A DNA stretch of 37,973 nucleotides, taken from positions 1 to 37,973 of the forward strand of contig JAUWQO010000015.1 in assembly GCA_030610995.1 (NCBI GenBank). Direction: 5' to 3'. The position numbers were made by a program, and so were the translations under genes. This stretch comes from Desulfobacterales bacterium. Its GTDB lineage: Bacteria; Desulfobacterota; Desulfobacteria; Desulfobacterales; ETH-SRB1. Below, piece by piece: positions 29,200 through 36,830 of this stretch (positions are counted from its first letter, which is position 1; every line of letters begins with the position of its first letter). The notes under the pieces are model-generated. The model had not been told where the DNA came from. It saw only the letters and a program-made list of their open reading frames with translations, and searched no databases.

Positions 29200-29631
29200 A
29201 TGGTTATAAAATCTAAAGATTTGATCGAATTGTTCGATATTTCAAGCCGAACGCTTTCAAACTGGCGAAAAAGAGGTCTTTCACAGAAAAAAAGGGGGTC
29301 TTGGGATTTAAAAAAAGTTTTTCAGTGGTGGCAAAAACACATTATGCCTGGCAAGTTTGCGAATGTTCAATCCCTTGAGGATTCTAAAAAGATTTATTGG
29401 AGCTCCAAGGGTTTGCGCGAAAAATTGCAACTTTCGATTGATCGGGGAGAGTTAATTTCCAAGGCCAGTGTCGAAAAAGATGCCTTCGAGATGGGCCGAG
29501 CTGTGAGAGATGCACTGCAAAACATTCCAAGTCGTGTGTCCGCTGTATTAGCAGCCACGAAAACAGAAGCCGAGATTGAGAAGATCCTGGACAAAGAGAT
29601 CCGGCAGGCATTGGAATCTTTATCGAAATAA
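29200..29631 (+). CDS. phage terminase small subunit-like protein (Nu1 family type)
   Basis: N-terminal HTH (SKDLIELFDISSRTLSNWRKRGL), then RGELISKASVEKDAF...LQNIPSRVSAVLAATKTEAEIEKILDKEIRQALESL, the usual Nu1-like layout. Confidence 0.72.
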   Translation: MVIKSKDLIELFDISSRTLSNWRKRGLSQKKRGSWDLKKVFQWWQKHIMPGKFANVQSLEDSKKIYWSSKGLREKLQLSIDRGELISKASVEKDAFEMGRAVRDALQNIPSRVSAVLAATKTEAEIEKILDKEIRQALESLSK

Positions 29632-29665
29632 CTTTTAACCAATTTTATTGAAAGGAAAAAATCAA

Positions 29666-30289
29666 ATGATACCAAAACAGAAGTTTACAGGGCCTTTACC
29701 CGGTCGAATAACAGATTTTGAAAAAAAATTTGGTCTGTACGGCCCTGAGAGCAAAAAGCAGACAATTCCTGAAAGAATTTCGGCACTTTGCAAACACAGC
29801 GGCTTTCCCGAAATTGCTTCGATGTCTTTGTGGGAGAAACTTGATATGGTTGAGCGAAGAGCGGCAGATGCTTCAGAGCCCTCTCCTATAGCTGTTAAAG
29901 CGCACGAAAACGAAGTCTTGTCCCAAGTTAAAAAGGCGGAAGATTCTAAACCACTGACAAAGGCAGAAGCACGGGCAAAACATCCTGAGTTTGCGGCTAA
30001 AATTGACGGTATTGAAGCAATAGTCCGGGATGCCGCTGGACGCGGGAATTTGACAGAATCTGAAATCCAAAAAGCAGTCGATGCGGCGAAATCGGATTTG
30101 CTTCATGAAGAGCTGAAAGAAACCCAGCGGATGTCAAAAGGTGAACTAAATCCTTTGCTTGCTGATGCAGAGCGAAGGGCCGGAGAAATCATACCTCTTG
30201 CGTCGAGTTCTGAAGAGAATCTTCTTATCAAGAATGCAACGGAGCGGGCCGCGGCAGATCGAGCCGAAAGGAGAAGCAAAAATGTTTGA
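29666..30289 (+). CDS. hypothetical protein downstream of terS-like gene
   Basis: Track ORF 29648-30289; ATG at 29666 follows GAAAGG spacing. Confidence 0.6.
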   Translation: MIPKQKFTGPLPGRITDFEKKFGLYGPESKKQTIPERISALCKHSGFPEIASMSLWEKLDMVERRAADASEPSPIAVKAHENEVLSQVKKAEDSKPLTKAEARAKHPEFAAKIDGIEAIVRDAAGRGNLTESEIQKAVDAAKSDLLHEELKETQRMSKGELNPLLADAERRAGEIIPLASSSEENLLIKNATERAAADRAERRSKNV

Positions 30290-30965
30290 GATTCTAAAAG
30301 ACCCACAAGCAACATGTCCAGAACTTGCCAAGGCTTACCTTTTGGCTTCGGCGGCGGAAAAAAGCCTTAAAACCGAACATGATCATTTTTATGAGGCATT
30401 GTTGGATATTCAAAAGGATTGCCTTGATAGTTCAAAGGAAAAAAAACAGGTTAAGGACGCACAGACAGCTTTTGAGCGGGCAAAAATTCGACATTCAGCC
30501 TGCCTTCACGGACTGAAGCAGATCAAAGATCGTCTGGTCGAGCGCTTACCGATTGAAGCTACAGCAAGACAACAGGCAATCGAAGCTGAAACCGAAACGC
30601 TGCAAGCCCGTAAACGAGAGCTGCAAAAAGAGTTTTGCAAGGCTGTGGCCAAAGTGCAAGTTATTCTTAATAAAATTTTGGGAGAGCCGTTGACATGCAC
30701 GCCGGCGGGCCACTGGGTGCCCGGACCTTTGCGAGATATCAATTTTGTGACTATGGATGCAGATGATCGGCTTTTTATTAAACAAATAATAGCCAAAGAC
30801 GCCGGAAAGGAGCCCGGCTTGAATTTATTATTGAGCCGGCTTGGAGATGAGTCGGAAAAGCTCAAAAAACTGCTTGCCGAGCCGGACATGGCTGATCAGA
30901 ATCCACCATCCATAGTTGAAAAAATTGAGGCCGAAGTTGGGCGATTGATCGGTTTGTCGGCTTAA
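30282..30965 (+). CDS. hypothetical coiled-coil-rich protein
   Basis: MFEILKDPQATCPELAKAYLLASAAEKSLK...; ATG at 30282 overlaps the upstream gene by 8 nt with GGAG before it. Confidence 0.65.
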   Translation: MFEILKDPQATCPELAKAYLLASAAEKSLKTEHDHFYEALLDIQKDCLDSSKEKKQVKDAQTAFERAKIRHSACLHGLKQIKDRLVERLPIEATARQQAIEAETETLQARKRELQKEFCKAVAKVQVILNKILGEPLTCTPAGHWVPGPLRDINFVTMDADDRLFIKQIIAKDAGKEPGLNLLLSRLGDESEKLKKLLAEPDMADQNPPSIVEKIEAEVGRLIGLSA

Positions 30966-31020
30966 CAATCCATTACAGGGCTTGCCTGCCACAGACAAGC
31001 CCTTTCTTTGAGGGCTTAAT

Positions 31021-31200
31021 GTGGAAAAATGGCCTTTGTTGCGCGTGAGACAGGTTGCAAAGCGCTTAGGTTGCACCCCTCAAAGAATATACAATCTTAT
31101 TGAGGAAGAGAAACTGTCAATAATCCGGATAGGGCCGCGTGGAGTTCGGATTTCCGAGAAAGCCTTGAAAGACTTCATGGATAAATACAAACCTGAGTAG
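31021..31200 (+). CDS. second excisionase/HTH-like small protein (GTG start)
   Basis: Read directly: VEKWPLLRVRQVAKRLGCTPQRIYNLIEEEKLSIIRIGPRGVRISEKALKDFMDKYKPE*. Confidence 0.8.
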   Translation: MEKWPLLRVRQVAKRLGCTPQRIYNLIEEEKLSIIRIGPRGVRISEKALKDFMDKYKPE

Positions 31201-31204
31201 GGCT

Positions 31205-31366
31205 TTATTCGGCCTTCTCTTTGCGCCAGTCGATATTCTTTGCTTTAAGCTGATCATTTAAGAATTGCAAGATTAGACTATTGAGAGATCGAAATTCACG
31301 GGCGGCAATTCTGTCAAGCGTCTCTTTCATCTCTTTTGGCATTCTAATATTTACGGCCACTTTCAT
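31205..31366 (-). CDS. ribbon-helix-helix (Arc/CopG-like) regulator
   Basis: Read directly: MKVAVNIRMPKEMKETLDRIAAREFRSLNSLILQFLNDQLKAKNIDWRKEKAE*; only minus-strand gene in the element. Confidence 0.8.
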   Translation of the reverse strand: MKVAVNIRMPKEMKETLDRIAAREFRSLNSLILQFLNDQLKAKNIDWRKEKAE

Positions 31367-31411
31367 ATCTCCTGTATAATTTTTTTTGGGTTATTTTGCA
31401 ACTTTTTCTTG

Positions 31412-31449
31412 CATTATAAACATAATGGTATTATATGTAAACATATAAT
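31412..31449. promoter_or_regulatory. two adjacent palindromes, candidate RHH operator
   Basis: CATTATaaacATAATG (31412-31427) and ATTATATGTaaACATATAAT (31430-31449). Confidence 0.55.
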
Positions 31450-31512
31450 TTATTTTAGTCATTAAAACTAAATTCCCAAAACCCAAAGACATGAAAAAAT
31501 TAATAATCAATA

Positions 31513-31586
31513 TGCCTGAGACACCCGGACTCGTGAGGGCCGGGGGGCTTTCTTTGGGAGCCTGGGACGTCTCGGGCATTTTTATT
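31513..31586 (+). terminator. structured hairpin region with trailing T-rich tract (terminator or attenuator)
   Basis: TGCCTGAGAC (31513-31522) / GTCTCGGGCA (31569-31578), then TTTTTATTTTT. Confidence 0.5.
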
Positions 31587-31602
31587 TTTAAGGGGGTATG
31601 GC

Positions 31603-32073
31603 ATGGCTATTTATTTTATCGGAGCGGATGGTGAGCAAGTTGTGGATTCTATTGAGACAGCAAAACAAATTGAAGCTGTAAAAAAATTAAGCTGCAGCCT
31701 GCAAGATGACGGAAACATTCTGACCTGGAATGATTTTGACAATCCTGAAGAAACCCGGACCTTGTTTCAAAGCATTTTGGGTGATCGAAAAATGAGGGTT
31801 GATGAAAAAACCTTCATGGCTGATCGGCCTGCCTTTTGCGTTATCACAGAGCATGAGGGAAGCGCAGTTCGATTAGAATATTATGAGGGACACGATGCCT
31901 TATCCCTGGTTTATGATATCCGAGCAAAGGAGCTTGAAGGCAAAGACCTTCCAAAATGGATGGAATCAGACCCACAGGCTTATGACCCGGTTAAGTTCCT
32001 AAAAGAAGCGTTTGGCATGCCGGAAGCCTTAACAAAGCCGATTATTGAAGAAATCCATAAACCGAGGCGCTGA
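31603..32073 (+). CDS. hypothetical protein
   Basis: 156 aa ORF. Confidence 0.7.
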   Translation: MAIYFIGADGEQVVDSIETAKQIEAVKKLSCSLQDDGNILTWNDFDNPEETRTLFQSILGDRKMRVDEKTFMADRPAFCVITEHEGSAVRLEYYEGHDALSLVYDIRAKELEGKDLPKWMESDPQAYDPVKFLKEAFGMPEALTKPIIEEIHKPRR

Positions 32074-32212
32074 AAGCGCCTGAGAGCGACGTTCTCATGT
32101 TAAGGCATAGTCAAACCATTAACCAAAGCCCAGGCCAGGCACCCGCAACCGAACACCGGCAACCCTGGCCGGATTCCTGGGCTAACCACAAGGGGGAAAG
32201 CGAGGGGCTTTT

Positions 32213-32569
32213 ATGAATTTTGAGCTTGCAGTTGAAAAGGTAAGATATAGATTTAAAGAACTTGGTTACGGTTGTATGTTTACATTTAAAGAGCTACGGA
32301 AATGGTTGGAAGTTGATATAGAAATAGAAAACGATGGAGAATGTCACGATTTTGAATATTTTGAAGAACAGGAGAGAAAATTAGGTAAAGGATTTAATGC
32401 TATTGAAGTATTTGAAATGCTTAACAATCAACTTATACTTGAGCATTCAATTGACCTGGAAGTTGATATGGATATTCAAGGTTTTAAAGCGGTTTTTCCT
32501 TGTGAAACCCGTAAAAGATTAGCATTACTTCAGAGCAAAAAGGGCATAAATGGAGACTCCACGGGATAG
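32213..32569 (+). CDS. hypothetical acidic protein
   Basis: 118 aa ORF with the duplicated leader motif upstream. Confidence 0.7.
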   Translation: MNFELAVEKVRYRFKELGYGCMFTFKELRKWLEVDIEIENDGECHDFEYFEEQERKLGKGFNAIEVFEMLNNQLILEHSIDLEVDMDIQGFKAVFPCETRKRLALLQSKKGINGDSTG

Positions 32570-32643
32570 GCAATGCAAGCTAAAAAGTGGTGACCCTGGC
32601 CACCTGCCCGTGAGTATACTTTCAGGGGAAAGCGAGGGGCTTT

Positions 32644-33717
32644 ATGGCATGTGTAACAAAAAGACGTGACCGGTACGTTATAGACTTCTACGACAACCAT
32701 GGCAACAGGAAGCGCAAGACGTTAAAAGCGGGCATTACGAAGGCAAGGGCAAGGGAGATATTAAGAGATATCGAAATACAGCTTGCCAAGGGCTTATACC
32801 TGCCTGAAGAAAGGATTCCTTTGTTTTCCGAGGTTGCGAAGGACTGGCTTGAATTTAAGAAACTGAATATCAGGGCGTCAACATGGTCCTGCTTGGAAGG
32901 TCACACACGAACCCACTTTGAAGAGCTTAACAGCTTGAGAGTCAACTTGATCACAACGGCTGTTATTGAAAAATGGATAACCAGGCGGCAACAGGCAAAC
33001 ATGAACATATCCACTTTGCGCAAGGTCCTGGTGACGCTTGGTCAGATTATGTCTTATGCGGTACGTCACAAATACCTTGACCACAGTCCTGTGAGAGATG
33101 CGGAAAGGCCAAAGAATCAGGGGGCGGTTGAGGAACAAAAGATCAAGGTCTTAACGCCGGATGAAATAAAAGCCTTCCTGGATGCCGTAACTGATAAAAA
33201 ATACCATACTCTTTTCCGGCTGGCAATTATGAGCGGAGCAAGGCAAGGGGAGCTTTTAGGCTTGAAGTGGTCAGATATCGACTGGGAAGCAAGTCAGATA
33301 CGCATTGAACGGACTTTCAACAATCAGGCATGGTATGACGTTAAAACAGCAGCTTCAAAGCGGAGAATTGACCTGGGGCCTGGAATGATGGCGGAGCTTA
33401 AGAAATGGAAGCTTGCCTGTATGCCGAGCAGACTGAACCTTATCTTTCCGAATGAGTCAGCGCAGCCGATCAATCATACCAATATGAGACATAGGTATTT
33501 CAAGCATGCCTTGAAAAAGTCAGGCGTAAGAAAAATTCGTTTTCACGATTTACGTCATACCTATGCAAGCCTTTTGATTGAGCAGGGGGAAAACATCAAA
33601 TACATTCAAAGTCAGCTTGGACATTCGACCCCGAGTGTAACCTTGAACGTATATGCGCATTTGATGAAATCCGAAAATCAGGAAGCGGCTGTCAGGTTGG
33701 AAAAAGCTATTTTTTGA
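32644..33717 (+). CDS. int: tyrosine recombinase/integrase
   Basis: LFRLAIMSGARQGELLGLKWSDID; FHDLRHTYASLLIEQGENIKYIQSQLGHSTPSVTLNVYAHL. Confidence 0.97.
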   Translation: MACVTKRRDRYVIDFYDNHGNRKRKTLKAGITKARAREILRDIEIQLAKGLYLPEERIPLFSEVAKDWLEFKKLNIRASTWSCLEGHTRTHFEELNSLRVNLITTAVIEKWITRRQQANMNISTLRKVLVTLGQIMSYAVRHKYLDHSPVRDAERPKNQGAVEEQKIKVLTPDEIKAFLDAVTDKKYHTLFRLAIMSGARQGELLGLKWSDIDWEASQIRIERTFNNQAWYDVKTAASKRRIDLGPGMMAELKKWKLACMPSRLNLIFPNESAQPINHTNMRHRYFKHALKKSGVRKIRFHDLRHTYASLLIEQGENIKYIQSQLGHSTPSVTLNVYAHLMKSENQEAAVRLEKAIF

Positions 33718-33723
33718 GCAACC

Positions 33724-33745
33724 GGTCACAAAATGGTCACAACTT
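33724..33745. promoter_or_regulatory. candidate integrase arm-type sites, GGTCACAA x2
   Basis: GGTCACAAAAT and GGTCACAACTT, same 11-bp period as 23856-23877. Confidence 0.55.
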
Positions 33746-33823
33746 TAAAAAATACTATTTTAATGAACATTGCATATTCACGTCAACAAGCCATTTACAA
33801 CGAACGCCTGCCACAAAAGGGCA

Positions 33824-33858
33824 TAAAAAAAGAGCTTACAGCTTCATATAGCTGTAAA
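33824..33858 (-). terminator. element-borne terminator downstream of tRNA-Val
   Basis: On minus strand TTTACAGCT-ATATGA-AGCTGTAAGCTCTTTTTTT. Confidence 0.7.
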
Positions 33859-33871
33859 CCCTTGATATGCA

Positions 33872-33946
33872 TGGTAGGCGATACTGGATTTGAACCAGTG
33901 ACTTCTACCGTGTGAAGGTAGCACTCTCCCACTGAGTTAATCGCCC
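33872..33946 (-). tRNA. tRNA-Val (anticodon CAC), CCA encoded; proximal att site within 33872-33916
   Basis: Minus strand GGGCGATTAACTCAGTGGGAGAGTGCTACCTTCACACGGTAGAAGTCACTGGTTCAAATCCAGTATCGCCTACCA folds as a cloverleaf. Confidence 0.95.
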
Positions 33947-33953
33947 ATTATTG

Positions 33954-34229
33954 TTAATTGTCGACCTTATCTTTTAACTCCTTACCTACTTTGAAAAACG
34001 GCAGTTTCTTGGAATACACCTTAATCTGTTTGCCGGTTTTTGGATTTCGACCTGTATATGGCTTATATTTTTTAACCGTAAAACTTCCAAAGCCCCTGAT
34101 TTCAGCGCGCTCGCCCCTGGAAAGGGTTTTTGTTATTGTGCCAAAAAATGTATCAATGATCTTTTTAACATCTATTCTGCTTATGCCGGTTTTATCCTTA
34201 AGCACATTAATTAAGTCCAGCCTGTTCAT
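33954..34229 (-). CDS. HU/IHF family DNA-binding protein
   Basis: MNRLDLINVLKDKTGISRIDVKKIIDTFFGTI...GERAEIRGFGSFTVKKYKPYTGRNPKTGKQI. Confidence 0.93.
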   Translation of the reverse strand: MNRLDLINVLKDKTGISRIDVKKIIDTFFGTITKTLSRGERAEIRGFGSFTVKKYKPYTGRNPKTGKQIKVYSKKLPFFKVGKELKDKVDN

Positions 34230-34353
34230 CGAAACACCTTTTTAATAAATTTGTTCTGTTTTATTAATAATTTGTAATTATTCAGGGGGTACACTTCTAA
34301 CTCAAAGAATTTATTCACCGCAAAGCCGCAAAGAACGCAAAGAGAATTTTATT

Positions 34354-34388
34354 TTTCTGTTTACCGTTGAGAGGACGGTAAACAGAAA
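34354..34388. repeat. 14-bp perfect hairpin TTTCTGTTTACCGT / ACGGTAAACAGAAA
   Basis: Arms 34354-34367 and 34375-34388. Confidence 0.75.
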
Positions 34389-35026
34389 GCTTCAGAAGCT
34401 TCGCTTCATGTGATGGTATTATAGAAAGCTATAATATGAGGCCGCCCCAATTATCTGAATATCTTAGTTTGTCAAAGTTAGCGTGATCTGCCCGAAGAGC
34501 TTGGGTTTAGATGAAATCCTCTGCGTACTCTGTGCCTAATGAGCGGAGCGAATGGGCGGTAATATAATACTCTCTGAATAAACATAATAATTTCACTTTG
34601 AATTAAAAATATAGTCAATTTCTTGCTTTTAAGTCAAGCATTTTCCCAACACAAATAAACAAACTTCGTCTCCAGAACATTGCCGCGATATTACCTCAAA
34701 ATCCATATCTTCCATAAATTCTCTGGCAAAGACACCATACTCGACAGAACTTAGCGCCCTACGGGCGGGCTTAAAAGATGAACGTTGAACATCGAACGTT
34801 CAACGTCCAACGTCGAATGAAATAACGAATGTTAAATAGGCGAATATTGAACATCAGATGATCTCGTAAAAAGCTAAGTTATGCCGCTTCGCGGCGCTGC
34901 AGACGAAAACAACTTGATAGTATAGGAAATCCCATTTTTTCGTAAAACAAATCAAATAGTTATTGAAAAAATGGGTGATATCTCACAGAACAAGTTCGGA
35001 TAGGGGCGACTTTAGTCGACCATATC

Positions 35027-35046
35027 GGGGAGGTTATAACCTCCCC
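35027..35046. repeat. 20-bp perfect palindrome GGGGAGGTTATAACCTCCCC
   Basis: Directly visible. Confidence 0.8.
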
Positions 35047-35311
35047 TACCCTAATTTGTCAACGATATCAAAAGGTTATGATTTAGTTATTTGAAAGTCG
35101 TCACTCCGGCGAAAACCGGAGTCCAGAGGAGTTGTAACTACTTGAAAATACTGGATTCCGGCTGAAGTTTATCCCGCACTTGATGCGGGGCCGGAACGAC
35201 GAAAAAACGCATTACTTGACGCTTTACGACACTATCAACATCTGTTTCTTTATCTTTTCCATTCACCATTCGATGTTGGACGTTCGATGTTCGATGTTCG
35301 ATGTTCACTTG

Positions 35312-35617
35312 TTAAATTACTATGAACTTAAGGGCGCTCAGCAGATCCTCCTCGGAGGCGGTTTCCAGCCTTAATAACTCTTTTATCTTCCTGGCTTGTA
35401 TCTTTGGCAGTATTTCCCATACTCTGCCATCAATCTCAAGGGCCTTGTCAAATGAGTCTGTTTTCTCTAACATCATAAACCACAGGCCATCTACGGCAAG
35501 AAAACATTTTTTGAAATATTCACTTAATATTTGTGGGTCCATACATTCAGACTTCGTAAATTGGGTTAATAAAACGTCCATTTTTTTAGACAGTTTTGCG
35601 TGCTGCTGCTGCGACAC
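35312..35617 (-). CDS. small protein of unknown function (possibly DUF6125-like)
   Basis: 101 aa; FLAVDGLWFMMLEKTDSFDKALEIDGRVWEILPKIQARKIKELL. Confidence 0.6.
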   Translation of the reverse strand: MSQQQHAKLSKKMDVLLTQFTKSECMDPQILSEYFKKCFLAVDGLWFMMLEKTDSFDKALEIDGRVWEILPKIQARKIKELLRLETASEEDLLSALKFIVI

Positions 35618-36019
35618 GTCATTGTTTTTTTAATAATTTTATCTCATTCTCGGTCATGCCGGACTTAGGGACTTAGGGCTCGGTAAAAAATAGCACTAAG
35701 AGCCGGGCAATTCAAGTATTCTTTGCTCAACCACCTCCTGTTTATCTTGAGCCTGCTTGATGGTTTCGTAAAAAGTCCAACATACCCCTTAACCGTCATT
35801 CCCGCGAAGGCGGGGCACGTAGTGAAGCATTAGCGCTATCCAGTAATTACAGAATGTTATGGACTCCAGCCTTCGCGGGAGTGACTCGATTTTCGACTTT
35901 TTACAAGTTCGGCCTGCTTGACTGAACCGCAAAACAGCAGTATTAAGAAACAAACAATGGAAAAACGTTACAATTGAACAGGGCGTGAAGAAGATGGAAG
36001 GTATTGATGATATAATATT

Positions 36020-36823
36020 ATGGAACAAAACGATTATTATCAGATACTGGGTTTAGACAAGGATGCCGGCCAGAAGCAAATCAAAGAAGCTTACCGGAAA
36101 CTGGCCTTTAAATATCACCCGGATCGAAACAAGGACCATCCGGAAACCGCTGAAAAAATGAAACGCGTTAACGAAGCCTATGCTGTTCTCTCAGACCCGG
36201 AAAAAAGAGGTGAATATGATATGTTGAGACAGCGGTTCGGATCTTCTGCTTACAGTCAGTTTAGAACAAATTATTCTGAACAGGATATCTTCAGCGGTTC
36301 GGATATAAATCAAATTTTTGAAGAAATGGCCAGGGCGTTTGGATTCAGGCATTATGACGAAATATTCAGGCAATTTTACGGTCAGGGATACCGTACCTTT
36401 GAATTTAAAAAACCGGGGTTTACGGTCAGCGGGTTTGTTTTTTCCAGGGGTTTGGGGAGGGGAAAACATAATCAAATGCAATTTCCATTGCAGGGACCCT
36501 TTGGCAAACTCTACCAATATGCTTTTAAAAAAATCGCTGGTGTTGAATTGCCGGAAAACGGGGCCGACATCAACGATATTATTCATCTGGACCCGCTAAA
36601 GGCTCAACAAGGTGGTCCGTATGCATATTTCTTAAGGAAAAAGTCCAAGAAGCTGGTTGTCAAAATTCCACCGGGAGTTAGAGAAGGGCAGCGAATCAGA
36701 CTGGCCGGAATGGGTGAGGATGGAAAAGGCGGGGGAAAGCCCGGGGATCTTTATTTGAAAGTTTGTATCAAAAAGCCGCTGGCCCGGAAAATTAAAGATT
36801 TTATTTCTCATCTTCGCAAATAG
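36020..36823 (+). CDS. DnaJ-domain protein with DnaJ C-terminal-like end
   Basis: [71 protein letters not shown]. Confidence 0.92.
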   Translation: MEQNDYYQILGLDKDAGQKQIKEAYRKLAFKYHPDRNKDHPETAEKMKRVNEAYAVLSDPEKRGEYDMLRQRFGSSAYSQFRTNYSEQDIFSGSDINQIFEEMARAFGFRHYDEIFRQFYGQGYRTFEFKKPGFTVSGFVFSRGLGRGKHNQMQFPLQGPFGKLYQYAFKKIAGVELPENGADINDIIHLDPLKAQQGGPYAYFLRKKSKKLVVKIPPGVREGQRIRLAGMGEDGKGGGKPGDLYLKVCIKKPLARKIKDFISHLRK

Positions 36824-36830
36824 CCTCAGG

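Larger units (their letters stand above)
23693..33916 (+). mobile_element. integrative element with integrase, AlpA-like proteins, replication cassette and small terminase; candidate phage satellite
   Basis: 45-bp att direct repeats at tRNA-Val, tyrosine integrase beside the tRNA, phage-type replication genes and TerS-like gene, no recognisable virion genes. Confidence 0.88.

Noticed and set aside
33733-33915. 60-aa ORF overlapping the right att site
   Set aside because: It runs through arm sites, the terminator hairpin and the tRNA on the antisense strand; MVGDTGFEPVTSTV is the antisense reading of the tRNA end.
23693-33916. Complete prophage
   Set aside because: No recognisable large terminase, portal, capsid, tail or lysis genes; only a TerS-like gene and replication/integration functions, in ~10 kb.
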